64,000 nucleotides of DNA from Hyphomicrobium sp. (GTDB lineage: Bacteria; Pseudomonadota; Alphaproteobacteria; Rhizobiales; Hyphomicrobiaceae): NCBI GenBank assembly GCA_030148425.1, contig JASBTM010000005.1:186001-250000 (forward strand), written 5' to 3'. Positions 28,862 to 38,171 of this stretch are shown in pieces. The first letter of the stretch is position 1. Each line of letters begins with the position of its first letter. Position numbers and translations under genes: made by a program. The notes under the pieces are model-generated. The model was not told where the DNA came from, searched no databases, and saw nothing but the letters and a program-made list of their open reading frames with translations.

Positions 28862-31111
28862 CTAAAATCGAGGGCCGAAAGTATTCGACCGTGGGAAACC
28901 TTTCGGAGCCACACGCCCAGCTTGTGCGCGTTCGCCCACCCACTCCTTGAGTTCGCTCCAAGAGAGTGTGAACTCTCGCCCGGCGCTGTCGAGCCACGTC
29001 AAGCCATTCGACTTCTTGAAGACGCGGACATCGGACAGAGCGCCGTCCTTGATGCGCTGCAAGATGACGCCCTTGCCTCGCGTCATCTCGTTGATCTCAT
29101 CGAGCTTGAAGACGAGCATCTTGCGGTTCTCGCCCATGGTCGCGACGTAATCGCCATCGACGGGAACGCAGACTCGTGCTTCTTCCGGCTCGCTGACGTT
29201 CAGGACCTGCTTGCCCTTGCGTGTCGACGCGATCACCTCTTCCTCCGACACGATGAAACCGTAAGCTCCGGTCGAAGCGACCAGCAGCTTGCGCGCGGCG
29301 TCGTGCACGAAGATCTCGGCGATGTCGTGATTTTCTTCGAGGTCGATCATCAAACGAACGGGCTCGCCGTGACCACGGCCGCCGGGCAGCGAGCTTGCTT
29401 CGAGCGTGAAGAATTTGCCGTTGGTCGCGAAGATCACGAGCTTGTCGGTCGTGAAGGCCTTCAGCGCCCGCTTCAGCTCGTCGCCCTGCTTGAATTCGAG
29501 CTTCGAGAGGTCGTCCTGGTGGCCCTTCAGCGTTCTCACCCAGCCCTTCTCGGACATGATAACGGTGATCGGCTCTTTCTCGACCAGCGCGGCTTCGAGG
29601 TCGAGATCGACATCCGGCATGTCCGCGAAGGTCGAGCGGCGGCGGCCGAGGGTCGTCTTCTTCGAATACTTCTCGCGCGTCTCCTTCACTTCTTCCGAAA
29701 CGCGCTCCCACTGCAGCTCTTCCGATTTCAGAAGCTGCTTCAGTTCGCGACGCTCTTTCGAAAGCTTGTCGTGCTCGGCCTTGATCTCGACTTCTTCGAG
29801 CCTCGACAACGAGCGCAAGCGCAGGTTCAGGATGGCTTCGGCCTGGATATCGCTGAGGCTGAACTTCGCCATCAGCTTGGCCTTCGGATCATCCTCGCGG
29901 CGGACGATCCGGATCACTTCGTCGATGTTGAGGTACGCGATCAGGTAGCCGTCGAGAACTTCGAGGCGATGCTCGATCTTCTTCAGGCGGTAGGTCGAAC
30001 GACGAACCAGAACCTCGATGCGATGTTCGAGCCACTGCCAGAGCACGTCGCGCAGATCGAGCACGTTCGGAATCTGGCCGGCCGACAGCACGTTCATGTT
30101 GAGGCTGACGCGAACTTCGAGCTCCGTCGAGCGGAACAGGCTTTCCATCAGCAGGACGGGTTCGACCGTGCGGCTCTTCGGCTCGAGCACAAGGCGGATC
30201 TCTTCCGCGCTTTCGTCACGAACGTCGCCGAGGAGCGGAAGCTTCTTCTCGCTCATCAGGTCGGCGATCTTCTCGATCAGCTTCGCCTTCTGCACGCCGT
30301 AAGGAATTTCGGTGACGACGATCTGGTAACCGCCGCGGCCAGTATCTTCCTTGCCCCAGCGCGCACGGACGCGGAAGCCGCCGCGGCCCGTCTTATACGC
30401 TTCGAGGATCTGCGCGCGCGGCTCAACGATCACGCCGCCTGTCGGAAAGTCAGGGCCGGGAATCAACTCGACCAGCTTTTCGATCGTCGCGTTCGGATGC
30501 TTGATGAGATGCAGAAGCGCGGCGCACAGCTCGTCGACGTTGTGCGGCGGAATGTTGGTCGCCATGCCGACGGCGATGCCGGACGAGCCGTTCGCTAAAA
30601 GGTTCGGAAAGGCTGCAGGCAGCACGACCGGCTCTTCGACGCGGCCATCGTAGTTCGGACGGAAATCGACCGTCTCCTCGTCGATGCCTTCGAGGATGAG
30701 CGCGGCGATCTCCGTCATGCGCGCTTCGGTGTAACGCTCGGCGGCCGGGTTATCGCCGTCGATGTTGCCGAAGTTGCCCTGCCCGTCGACGAGCGGATAG
30801 CGGACGGCGAAGTCCTGCGCCAATCGCGCGAGGGCGTCGTAAATCGCCTGGTTGCCGTGCGGGTGATAGTCGCCCATCACCTCGCCGACGATCTTGGCAC
30901 ACTTGATGAACCCGCCTTCCGGATTGAGCCGCAGCTCGCGCATCGCATAGAGGATGCGGCGGTGGACGGGCTTCAGGCCGTCGCGCACGTCAGGCAGCGC
31001 GCGATGCATGATCGTCGAAAGGGCGTAGGCGAGGTAGCGCTCTTCGAGCGCGCTTCTCAGCTCGACAGGCTCAATAGGGCCTTCGCCCGGAAGAATCGGT
31101 TTGTCACTCAT
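28862..31111 (-). CDS. parC: DNA topoisomerase IV subunit A
   Basis: 749 residues from the ATG at 31111 (AGGA upstream), which gives [19 protein letters not shown]; the frame extends another 94 codons without coding character. The breakage-reunion core has [20 protein letters not shown] and the catalytic tyrosine in AERYTEARM; the C-terminal part has the beta-pinwheel. With ParE it unlinks daughter chromosomes by passing one duplex through another. The quinolone-determining region reads [17 protein letters not shown], with asparagine where the classical ParC serine or threonine lies two residues after HPHG (HPHGN), as judged by eye. No parE is adjacent. Confidence 0.96.
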   Translation of the reverse strand: MSDKPILPGEGPIEPVELRSALEERYLAYALSTIMHRALPDVRDGLKPVHRRILYAMRELRLNPEGGFIKCAKIVGEVMGDYHPHGNQAIYDALARLAQDFAVRYPLVDGQGNFGNIDGDNPAAERYTEARMTEIAALILEGIDEETVDFRPNYDGRVEEPVVLPAAFPNLLANGSSGIAVGMATNIPPHNVDELCAALLHLIKHPNATIEKLVELIPGPDFPTGGVIVEPRAQILEAYKTGRGGFRVRARWGKEDTGRGGYQIVVTEIPYGVQKAKLIEKIADLMSEKKLPLLGDVRDESAEEIRLVLEPKSRTVEPVLLMESLFRSTELEVRVSLNMNVLSAGQIPNVLDLRDVLWQWLEHRIEVLVRRSTYRLKKIEHRLEVLDGYLIAYLNIDEVIRIVRREDDPKAKLMAKFSLSDIQAEAILNLRLRSLSRLEEVEIKAEHDKLSKERRELKQLLKSEELQWERVSEEVKETREKYSKKTTLGRRRSTFADMPDVDLDLEAALVEKEPITVIMSEKGWVRTLKGHQDDLSKLEFKQGDELKRALKAFTTDKLVIFATNGKFFTLEASSLPGGRGHGEPVRLMIDLEENHDIAEIFVHDAARKLLVASTGAYGFIVSEEEVIASTRKGKQVLNVSEPEEARVCVPVDGDYVATMGENRKMLVFKLDEINEMTRGKGVILQRIKDGALSDVRVFKKSNGLTWLDSAGREFTLSWSELKEWVGERAQAGRVAPKGFPRSNTFGPRF

Positions 31112-31349
31112 GGGGCATCCTGTACAGCGGCCCTCGAAAGCGCTCAAGCCTACCCCTCTGGCCTGCGCGTCCGGGTATTGCTCGCCGCGCCATTTGGGCG
31201 CAAGCGGCCGCACCACAACCCGAAGGCGATGAGCAACCTCAAAAGCCATCCACAAGGGCGAGGTTCTGCGGGATCCGGCGCCATGGCCCCGGCGCATTCG
31301 AGAGGATAAGTGTCCTCGGCGAGCCGATCGCGGACGGAGAACGGAAAAA

Positions 31350-32057
31350 ATGGGCGCAATCGTACCGGATCTGCCGAAGGTCGAGCAGCACATCGTCGAG
31401 ATGACGAATCAGGTGCGCGGGGAGCAGAAGCTGGCGCCGCTGAAGGTCAACGCCATGCTGGCGAAGGCCGCGCGCGCCTTTGCACAGAGCGTCGCAAACA
31501 GCGGCAAGTTCTCGCATACCGCCGACGGACGAACGCCGTCGCAACGCGCCGAGAGCGTCGGCTATAAACATTGCGGCGTCGCGGAGAACCTCGCGATGGA
31601 CGGAAATAGCGCCGGTTACGATACCGGCGCGCTGGCGTTGCAGGCGATCGCTGGCTGGATGAACTCGCCGCCGCATCGCGCCAACATTCTGCGCACAACG
31701 GTATCGGAGATCGGCGTCGGCGTTGCGCGCGCCCCCGGCCCAAAGCCCAAATTCATTTCGGTCGAGTTATTCGGCCAACCGGCTTCGAAATTGTTGACGT
31801 TTAAAATCAGGAATATTGCAGGCGTCGCCGTGACCTACTCGTTCGGCGGCAAAGCCCACGATTTGAAGCCTGGAGTCTCGGTCACCCACTCGTCTTGTTC
31901 ACAAGAACAACTCATCATTTCCAAACCGAGCGGTATATTTTCCGGGGCAAGCGAGATCGCTCGCGTAACTGCCGAGAACGAAAAACTATATACGCTCAAG
32001 CGCGATGCGGCCGGTGCGCCGACGCTGGAAATTGCGACCCGTTCAACTAATCCGTAA
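31350..32057 (+). CDS. CAP-domain (SCP/PR-1-like) protein
   Basis: 235 residues; ATG at 31350 with GGAG upstream. The N-terminal 130 residues form a bacterial CAP domain: [48 protein letters not shown], and [21 protein letters not shown]. The remaining 100 residues are a beta-rich domain with one Cys. CAP proteins are usually secreted, yet no signal peptide is seen at this start and no upstream in-frame ATG supplies one. Either it leaves the cell by another route, or it is cytoplasmic. It is divergent from parC. The function is unknown. Confidence 0.85.
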   Translation: MGAIVPDLPKVEQHIVEMTNQVRGEQKLAPLKVNAMLAKAARAFAQSVANSGKFSHTADGRTPSQRAESVGYKHCGVAENLAMDGNSAGYDTGALALQAIAGWMNSPPHRANILRTTVSEIGVGVARAPGPKPKFISVELFGQPASKLLTFKIRNIAGVAVTYSFGGKAHDLKPGVSVTHSSCSQEQLIISKPSGIFSGASEIARVTAENEKLYTLKRDAAGAPTLEIATRSTNP

Positions 32058-32144
32058 CTTCAAATATTGCTCCGCACGGAAACTTTCCCCTTTGCAAGGC
32101 GTCGTCGATCATCTCAGATAACAACGCAAAAAGGGAAGAACGCC

Positions 32145-32402
32145 ATGCAGACACGCCAGCTTTTGATCTTCGTTGCGCTTAGCCTGCTTGCAGTTGTCGT
32201 CGTGATCGCCGCGGTCTCAGCTTTTCGAGATTCGCATACTGCGGTGCAGGTCGAGACCCCGGCAGCAAAGGTCGATGCCGATAAACCGGCGGATCACACC
32301 ACAATCGATGTTCCGTACACACACATCGAGAAAGACAAGGACAGCACCAAGATCGAGGCCCCTGGCGTCAAGATCGAGGTGCCCAATTCGCCCAAGCCCT
32401 GA
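32145..32402 (+). CDS. Small membrane-anchored protein
   Basis: 85 residues from the ATG at 32145 with AAGGGAAG upstream. One N-terminal membrane anchor (LLIFVALSLLAVVVVIAAVSAF) then a Lys/Asp/Thr-rich exported tail with short recurring V-E-x-P/K-I-E-x-P units (VQVETPAAKV, TKIEAPGVKIEVPNSPKP). It lies 87 bp after the CAP gene on the same strand. No family recognised. Confidence 0.6.
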   Translation: MQTRQLLIFVALSLLAVVVVIAAVSAFRDSHTAVQVETPAAKVDADKPADHTTIDVPYTHIEKDKDSTKIEAPGVKIEVPNSPKP

Positions 32403-32421
32403 TCTGGCTTGACTCGACCTT

Positions 32422-32451
32422 CGAGAGCCGCCGGACGTCGGGCAGCTCTCG
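32422..32451. terminator. Hairpin between convergent genes
   Basis: CGAGAGC (32422-32428) pairs with GCTCTCG (32445-32451) around a GC-rich loop, just past the small membrane protein gene and before the stop of the convergent SDR. Only a weak T-rich tail (ATCTTAT) follows on the plus strand. Confidence 0.4.
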
Positions 32452-32475
32452 ATCTTATACGGCCCCGGCTTTGTC

Positions 32476-33270
32476 TCAGCCGATGGTCCTCAGGATACCG
32501 CCTTCGACGCGTAGCGCTGCGCCGTTCGTTGCGGATGCTTCCTTCGACGCGGCATAGACCACCATATTGGCGACTTCCTCGACGCTCGCGAAACGCTGGA
32601 TAAGCGACTGCGGCCTGTGGTCTTTCACAAACGTCTTCGCCATTTCGGCAGGCGTCTTGCCTGCGGCTTCGGCCATGGATTTCAGGAAGTCATCGACGCC
32701 TTCCGACAGCGTCGGACCGGGGAGAACGGAATTGACCGTGACATTCGTTCCGGCTGTCAGCTGGGCGATGCCCTGAGCTACCGAAAGCTGCGCTGTCTTG
32801 GTGAAGCCGTAATGGATCATCTCGACGGGAATGTTCACCGCGGACTCGGAGGAGATGAAAATGATCCGTCCCCAATTGCGTTCGAGCATCCCTGGCAAAT
32901 AGGCGCGCGACAGGCGGACGCCCGACATCACGTTCGTCTCGAAGAAGCGGGTCCAGTCGGCGTCGGGAATGTCGAAGAACGGCTTAGGCTCGAAGATGCC
33001 AGCGTTGTTGATCAGGATGTCGACGGACGGAACGGCCTTGATCAGGGCATCGCAGCCTTCGGCTGTTGCGACGTCGGCGGCGATACCCGACACGGCTGCC
33101 GCCTTGCAGGAGCCATGGACCGCCGCAACGCCCTTCTCGACGGTTGCCTGCTTGCGGCCGTTGATGACGACCTTGGCTCCGGCCTGGGCTAGGCTTTTCG
33201 CGATGGCGAGCCCGATACCGGCGGTCGAGCCGGTGACGAGGGCAGTCTTGTCGGTCAAATCGATTTTCAT
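32476..33270 (-). CDS. SDR-family oxidoreductase
   Basis: 264 residues from the ATG at 33270, which has GGAG eight bases upstream. Classical short-chain dehydrogenase: cofactor loop TGSTAGIGLAIAKSLA, structural ILINNAGIFEP, catalytic Ser in IIFISSESAVN and YxxxK in YGFTKTAQ. An arginine/lysine after the glycine motif (INGRKQ) favours NADP(H). The C-terminus has ATNGAALRVEGGILRTIG. The substrate is unknown; the neighbours do not form a pathway. Confidence 0.9.
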   Translation of the reverse strand: MKIDLTDKTALVTGSTAGIGLAIAKSLAQAGAKVVINGRKQATVEKGVAAVHGSCKAAAVSGIAADVATAEGCDALIKAVPSVDILINNAGIFEPKPFFDIPDADWTRFFETNVMSGVRLSRAYLPGMLERNWGRIIFISSESAVNIPVEMIHYGFTKTAQLSVAQGIAQLTAGTNVTVNSVLPGPTLSEGVDDFLKSMAEAAGKTPAEMAKTFVKDHRPQSLIQRFASVEEVANMVVYAASKEASATNGAALRVEGGILRTIG

Positions 33271-33626
33271 GAGGCCGGCTCCAGTCGGATAGCTTTGTCC
33301 AAATCGGATTAGAATGTTCGTTAGATCGGAACTTCCGAATAAGATGCAAGAGGCATGTTGATCCGCGACACGAACGTACACGAGCGGACGATGTCCCTGC
33401 TACACTTGCCGGAACGAAAGAGTTTCCAGACGTAGACCGACTTCCGCGAATATTCATCTCTTCCCCGATGCGTTAACCGGCCCGGGCGGAAACGCCCGCT
33501 CTTGGGGAACACTATGAGCGAGAGCAATGTCAGTGTCGCAGAGCCGGTCTAGTGTTTGCGCCCATCGCCCCCAAAAGTCGGAAGGAACTCCGGCTAGAAT
33601 ACGATGTTGTCGCCGCAGGAGACCGA
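33271..33626. other. Intergenic region with a GAAA-loop hairpin and a 12-codon reading frame
   Basis: 356 bases between divergent SDR and CYTH genes. Two things stand out: a perfect six-pair hairpin CGGGCG-GAAA-CGCCCG at 33483-33498, and sixteen bases later a short frame at 33514-33552 (ATG to TAG) with GGGGA in ribosome-binding position, encoding MSESNVSVAEPV. It could be a leader peptide or chance. Nothing else is seen. Confidence 0.4.
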
Positions 33627-34133
33627 ATGGCACTCGAAATCGAACGAAAATTCAAAATTCGAGACGAAACGTGGCGGCAGGCGTCGACAGGGTCGGCGCG
33701 GATCGTGCAGGGCTACTTTGCACGCACGCCGCTGCTCAGGGCGCGTATCCGCATCTACGGCAACAAAGGTTTTATCACCTTGAAGAGCGAGCCGGGCGTG
33801 CTCGTCCGCCATGAATACGAATATGAAATTCCGAAAGCCGACGCCATCGAGATGATCAAGCAGTTCAGCGTTGAGCCGATCATTGCCAAGGTGCGGTATG
33901 ATGTTCCCTACGACGGTGTCGTATGGGCGGTGGATGTCTTCGAAGGTGCGAACAGCGGCCTTACTCTCGCCGAGGCCGAATTGAAGACCGTGGATCAACA
34001 GCTCTCACTGCCGGCGTGGGCGGGCGAGGAAGTCACCAACGATCGCCGTTACGGCAACTCCAACCTCGCGCGCTATCCGTTCGTCACGTGGGACAAGAAT
34101 GGCATTCCGCCGGAAGAGGAAGACGACGCTTAA
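33627..34133 (+). CDS. CYTH-domain protein (triphosphate tunnel metalloenzyme)
   Basis: 168 residues from the ATG at 33627, which has AGGAG five bases upstream. The start MALEIERKFKI carries the ExExK motif of the CYTH fold, followed by basic/acidic strand pairs (QGYFARTPLLRARIRIYG, GFITLKSEP, EYEYEIPKADA, VRYDVPYDGVVWAVDVFEG, LTLAEAELK) that line the tunnel. Short bacterial members such as NeuTTM are inorganic triphosphatases rather than adenylate cyclases, and that is the likely activity. It is convergent with the L,D-transpeptidase. Confidence 0.9.
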   Translation: MALEIERKFKIRDETWRQASTGSARIVQGYFARTPLLRARIRIYGNKGFITLKSEPGVLVRHEYEYEIPKADAIEMIKQFSVEPIIAKVRYDVPYDGVVWAVDVFEGANSGLTLAEAELKTVDQQLSLPAWAGEEVTNDRRYGNSNLARYPFVTWDKNGIPPEEEDDA

Positions 34134-34171
34134 AGAGCGCGAAAGGCGGAGCTTCGACGCCCCGCCCTCCC

Positions 34172-35200
34172 TCAATGCCATCCGTTATATGGATCGTAAT
34201 CATCATCCGCTGCGTCGGAGGAGGAACTGCGGTCGACAGCGTTCGGTGGCGGCGGCGCAGTTCGTGTTCTTGCGGCAGGTTTCGGCCGAGGCGGCGTTGA
34301 CTTCGCAGACGATGCGACTCTTCCACTGAGCGACCGCACGATCGTTACCTCGGTGCCGACGCGAACAAGCGAAGCAAGATGCAGAACGTTTTCGTTCATC
34401 ATGCGGAAGCAGCCTGACGACGCAGCCGTGCCGATCGACTTCGGCTCGTTCGTGCCATGAATTCGATACAGCGTATTGCCGAGATAGATCGCTTTGGCGC
34501 CGAGCGGATTGCGGACGCCGCCGAGCATGCGCACAGGAAGGCCAGGCTGACGCTGGCGCATCTCGGCGGGCGGATACCAATCCGGCCAATCGGCGATGCG
34601 CGAAACTTTCTCCTTGCCCGTCCAGGCGAAGCCCTGCCGGCCGACGCCGATGGAATAAGCATAAGCCGTACTCGGCGTTAGAACATAATAGAGCTTTCGC
34701 GCTCCGGTATCGATGACGATGGAGCCCGGGGCGTAAGGCCCGCTGAAGGCGACCCTGGGCGGCGCGACGGCTCGGATGTACGGCCGAGCACCGCCACTGC
34801 TTCCCTGCGATCTGCTAAGGCGTTCCTCTTCTTCTTGCGACGGAGCGGCATCCCACGCGCCGTAATCGTCGCGATCATCGTACTGGCCACGATATCTCGG
34901 ATCGCGATAATCCCTGTCGACGCGCGGCCCCGGATAGCGCCGATCCGCCGAATTGTCGTCATATCGATCATCGCCGTTGTAGCGGGGATCGTAGCGGCGC
35001 ACATCGTTGTCAGGATCGTAATAGCGATTATCGGCGCGCGGACCGTCATCGTAATTACGGTCGTAGCCGTAGGGGGAACCGTAGCGCGGTCCGTCCCAGG
35101 GAGACCATTGCTGCGCATTCGCCAGCACCGATGAGCTCATCCATGCCGACGCCGTGGCTATCGTCAGGATGAGCGTTTTCTTGAATTCCCGCGCATTCAT
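34172..35200 (-). CDS. L,D-transpeptidase (YkuD/ErfK family)
   Basis: 342 residues from the ATG at 35200, which gives a signal peptide (MNAREFKKTLILTIATASAW..., cleavage near LANA); an ATG at 35245 or GTG at 35251 would lengthen the n-region. A long Asp/Arg/Tyr-rich low-complexity stretch (about 25-130, repeats such as DDRYDD and YRDPRYRGQYDDRDDY) precedes the YkuD domain. The catalytic motif is intact: HGTNEPKSIGTAASSGCFRM with nucleophile Cys. The C-terminal tail is Pro/Ala/Arg-rich. Such enzymes form 3-3 crosslinks in peptidoglycan or attach lipoproteins or outer-membrane proteins. The tail and linker suggest wall anchoring. Confidence 0.9.
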   Translation of the reverse strand: MNAREFKKTLILTIATASAWMSSSVLANAQQWSPWDGPRYGSPYGYDRNYDDGPRADNRYYDPDNDVRRYDPRYNGDDRYDDNSADRRYPGPRVDRDYRDPRYRGQYDDRDDYGAWDAAPSQEEEERLSRSQGSSGGARPYIRAVAPPRVAFSGPYAPGSIVIDTGARKLYYVLTPSTAYAYSIGVGRQGFAWTGKEKVSRIADWPDWYPPAEMRQRQPGLPVRMLGGVRNPLGAKAIYLGNTLYRIHGTNEPKSIGTAASSGCFRMMNENVLHLASLVRVGTEVTIVRSLSGRVASSAKSTPPRPKPAARTRTAPPPPNAVDRSSSSDAADDDYDPYNGWH

Positions 35201-35392
35201 CGCATTACCCGCGTTCTGTCGAAGCGAAATCAGCCGCCTCGTCATTTTCACTGTTCAGATGTTGCCGGTGGAAGTCGTCATAGGCATGGCAAATCAATGG
35301 CATCGACGCATATGCGGTATTTCAAAATGTAACGGCGAAACGCTCAGAATTGATAAAAGCCGGTTTTCCTGCTCCGGCGATTTTGATCGAGA

Positions 35393-35668
35393 TCAGCGCG
35401 AGGCCCGCGCGAGAACGTCCATCAACTCGGTGACCTTCCGGCGTTGATCCGCAGCATTTCCGCTTGCGATCGCATGTTCGACGCAATGGGCGACGTGATC
35501 GCGCAAAACTTCCTCTTCGACGCGGCGAAGGGCTGCGCGCACGGCGGATATCTGAGTAACGACATCGATGCAGTATCGCCCCTCCTCGACCATCTTGGCG
35601 AGGCCGCGGACCTGACCTTCGATGCGGCTGAGGCGTTTGAGGCAGGCGGCTTTTGTTTGTTTCTGCAT
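35393..35668 (-). CDS. csoR: CsoR-family copper-sensing repressor
   Basis: 91 residues from the ATG at 35668. All-helical CsoR/RcnR fold: CLKRLSRIEGQVRGLAKMVEEGRYCIDVV, then VAHCVEHAI. The Cu(I) ligand set of CsoR is present as Cys33, His58 and Cys62 (C, then H-x-x-x-C). It is divergent from copA and the two share a 50-bp control region with two palindromes; the repressor should leave the DNA on binding Cu(I). The in-frame TTG at 35704 is part of the -35 box, not a start. The predicted transcript would begin at or next to the ATG, so this mRNA may be nearly leaderless. Confidence 0.92.
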   Translation of the reverse strand: MQKQTKAACLKRLSRIEGQVRGLAKMVEEGRYCIDVVTQISAVRAALRRVEEEVLRDHVAHCVEHAIASGNAADQRRKVTELMDVLARASR

Positions 35669-35675
35669 GCCTTGA

Positions 35676-35704
35676 CGTATACCCCACTGGGGTATATCTG
35701 TCAA
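35676..35704 (-). promoter_or_regulatory. csoR promoter
   Basis: Consensus -35 TTGACA at 35704-35699, 17-base spacer, -10 TATACG at 35681-35676. The expected start point falls at about 35668-35670, that is at the csoR ATG. Confidence 0.6.
35678..35696. promoter_or_regulatory. CsoR operator 1, inside the csoR promoter
   Basis: Perfect 19-base palindrome TATACCCCACTGGGGTATA. It matches the CsoR-type operator (TACCCC...GGGGTA). On the minus strand it lies in the 17-base spacer between TTGACA (35704-35699) and TATACG (35681-35676), so binding would block the csoR promoter. Confidence 0.8.
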
Positions 35705-35707
35705 TAG

Positions 35708-35724
35708 ATACCCCCACCGGGTAT
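35708..35724. promoter_or_regulatory. CsoR operator 2, in the copA promoter
   Basis: Imperfect palindrome ATACCCCCACCGGGTAT, the same type as operator 1. It lies between a possible -35 (CTGTCA, 35698-35703) and -10 (TATTCT, 35722-35727) reading toward copA, so both divergent genes appear to be under one repressor. Confidence 0.7.
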
Positions 35725-35750
35725 TCTAGGAACCAGCAAGGGCCGACGCC

Positions 35751-38171
35751 ATGACAGCAGACCAGCCGACATCGGAGCATGATCATGGTGCGAAGAGTTG
35801 CTGCGGATCCCATGCAGGCAAGCCGGACGAGAGCGCACATCACGGTCACATGACTCATGGTGCGCAGGCGCCGTCTGCTCATGCCGTCAAGGATCCGGTC
35901 TGCGGCATGACCGTCGATCCCGCCACGGCGAAGCATCGCGCCGAACATGCTGGGCACGATTATTATTTCTGCTCGGCGGGATGCCGCACGAAGTTCGTCG
36001 CGGATCCCTCGAAGTATCTGAAGCCAGTTGAAGCGAAGGTCGAGAACGTCGCCGAAGGGACGATTTATACCTGCCCCATGCATCCTCAGATCCGGCAGGT
36101 TGGTCCGGGCTTCTGTCCGATCTGCGGTATGGCGCTTGAGCCCGAAACGGTCACGGCGGAAGAACAGCCAAACGCCGAGCTCGAGGACATGACGCGCCGG
36201 CTTTGGATCGGCCTCGCATTGGCCCTTCCCGTCTTTCTTCTTGAAATGGGCGGGCACCTCTTCAACCTGCACCACCTTATAAGTCCGACCACATCGAACT
36301 GGGTGCAGCTCGTGCTCGCGACGCCCGTAGTGCTCTGGGCCGGATTTCCGTTTTTCGAGCGCGGCTGGAAATCGCTCGAAACGCGCAACCTCAACATGTT
36401 CACGCTGATCGCGCTCGGCACCGGCGTCGCGTGGGTTTACAGCGTCGTCGCGACACTGATGCCCGGCCTCTTTCCCGCGAGCCTGCGCGGCATGGACGGC
36501 GCTGCGCCAGTTTATTTCGAAGCTGCGGCCGTCATCACCGTGCTGGTGCTCGTCGGGCAGGTGCTCGAGCTGCGCGCGCGCGCTCAGACGAGCGGTGCTA
36601 TCCGTGCGCTTTTGAAGCTCGCTCCGAAAACGGCGCGGCGGCTGAAGCCCGATGGCTCGGACGAAGAAATCGAGGTCGATGCAATCGCCGTCGGCGACAA
36701 ACTTCGCGTTCGCCCAGGCGAGCGGATCCCCATTGACGGCGACGTTGCCGACGGAAAAAGCAACGTCGATGAATCGATGGTCACCGGCGAGTCGATGCCT
36801 GTCACCAAGACCGTCGGCGCAAAGGTGATCGGCGGAACGATCAACGGATCCGGCGCGCTCATCATCGAAGCCAGGAAAGTCGGCCGCGATACGATGCTGG
36901 CGCGTATCGTGCAAATGGTGGCGGAATCGCAGCGCAGCCGCGCGCCAATTCAACGGCTTGCCGATCAGGTTGCAGGATGGTTCGTGCCGCTCGTCATCGG
37001 CGTTTCGGCGCTGGCATTCGCCGCATGGATGATGTTTGGGCCTGAGCCGCGCTTTTCGTATGCGCTCATCGCTGCCGTCTCTGTTTTGATTATCGCCTGC
37101 CCATGCGCGCTCGGCCTCGCGACGCCGATGTCGATCATGGTGGGCGTCGGGCGCGGCGCACAATCCGGAGTGCTCATCAAGAATGCCGAAGCTCTGGAAG
37201 GCATGGAAAAGATCGACACGCTTGTCGTCGACAAGACCGGGACGCTCACGGAAGGCAAACCGAAGGTGACGGCGATCCGGACAGCGCCAGGGTTCGACGA
37301 AGGCGAACTTCTAAAGCTCGCAGCCAGCCTCGAACAAGCGAGCGAGCATCCGCTCGGGGCCGCTATCGTGGCGTCCGCGCGCGAGCGTAACATGGCGCTC
37401 GCACCGGTCAGCGATTTCGCAGCGCCATCGGGCAAAGGCGTGTCGGGTAAGATCGACGGCCGCACGATCATTATCGGCAATGCGAAAATCCTGAGCGAGG
37501 CCGGCATTCCCACGTTATCTCTCGACGCAGATGCGGAACGGTTACGCTCCGAAGGCGCAACTGCGGTCTATGTCGCCGTCGATGGCAAGGCGGCGGGCGT
37601 CGTCGCTATCGCCGATCCGATCAAGGCGACCACATCGTCAGCGTTGCGGAAACTTAAGGACAGCGGCGTGCACGTTGTCATGCTGACCGGCGACAACGCA
37701 ACCACCGCGAAAGCCGTCGCGTCGAAGCTCGGCATCGATGACGTCAAGGCCGACGTTCTGCCGGAAGACAAGGCGCGCATCGTCACCGAGTTAAAGAGTC
37801 AAGGCCATGCCGTCGCGATGGCGGGCGACGGCGTCAACGATGCACCCGCTCTCGCCGCAGCCGATGTCGGTATCGCGATGGGAACGGGCACGGATGTCGC
37901 CATCGAGAGCGCGGGAATTACGCTGCTCAAAGGCGATCTCGAAGGCATCGCCAAGGCGCGGCGGCTTTCGGAGGCGACCATGTCGAACATCCGGCAGAAT
38001 CTGTTCTTCGCGTTCGTTTACAACGCTGCAGGCGTGCCTATCGCGGCAGGCGTGCTCTATCCGGTATTCGGCTTGCTGCTTTCACCGATCATCGCGGCGG
38101 CGGCGATGGCGCTGTCATCCGTCAGCGTCATCGGCAACGCATTACGCCTGCGCCAAGCCGACGTCGACTAG
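35751..38171 (+). CDS. copA: Copper-translocating P1B-type ATPase
   Basis: 806 residues. The N-terminus is His-rich (residues 10-44), then a YHS domain (47-90, [10 protein letters not shown]...YYFCSAGC) and a heavy-metal-binding domain (104-132, YTCPMHPQI...FCPICGM) instead of the usual HMA (GMTCxxC) domains. The core is standard: eight membrane segments, ion-path motif CPC near residue 450 ([13 protein letters not shown]), phosphorylated Asp near 494 in [15 protein letters not shown] loop, HPLG and [10 protein letters not shown]. It pumps Cu(I), possibly Ag(I), out of the cytoplasm. Control by CsoR is strongly suggested by operator 2 upstream. Its stop overlaps the stop of the convergent MFS gene within CTAG. 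Confidence 0.96.
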   Translation: MTADQPTSEHDHGAKSCCGSHAGKPDESAHHGHMTHGAQAPSAHAVKDPVCGMTVDPATAKHRAEHAGHDYYFCSAGCRTKFVADPSKYLKPVEAKVENVAEGTIYTCPMHPQIRQVGPGFCPICGMALEPETVTAEEQPNAELEDMTRRLWIGLALALPVFLLEMGGHLFNLHHLISPTTSNWVQLVLATPVVLWAGFPFFERGWKSLETRNLNMFTLIALGTGVAWVYSVVATLMPGLFPASLRGMDGAAPVYFEAAAVITVLVLVGQVLELRARAQTSGAIRALLKLAPKTARRLKPDGSDEEIEVDAIAVGDKLRVRPGERIPIDGDVADGKSNVDESMVTGESMPVTKTVGAKVIGGTINGSGALIIEARKVGRDTMLARIVQMVAESQRSRAPIQRLADQVAGWFVPLVIGVSALAFAAWMMFGPEPRFSYALIAAVSVLIIACPCALGLATPMSIMVGVGRGAQSGVLIKNAEALEGMEKIDTLVVDKTGTLTEGKPKVTAIRTAPGFDEGELLKLAASLEQASEHPLGAAIVASARERNMALAPVSDFAAPSGKGVSGKIDGRTIIIGNAKILSEAGIPTLSLDADAERLRSEGATAVYVAVDGKAAGVVAIADPIKATTSSALRKLKDSGVHVVMLTGDNATTAKAVASKLGIDDVKADVLPEDKARIVTELKSQGHAVAMAGDGVNDAPALAAADVGIAMGTGTDVAIESAGITLLKGDLEGIAKARRLSEATMSNIRQNLFFAFVYNAAGVPIAAGVLYPVFGLLLSPIIAAAAMALSSVSVIGNALRLRQADVD

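Noticed and set aside
28922-30598. 558-codon open frame on the plus strand
   Set aside because: It is the antisense of parC; the parC frame has clear topoisomerase motifs, and the plus frame has only the biased composition of a reverse reading.
35322-37163. 613-codon open frame on the minus strand
   Set aside because: It lies opposite copA, whose P-type ATPase motifs are intact, and overlaps csoR and the copper operators.
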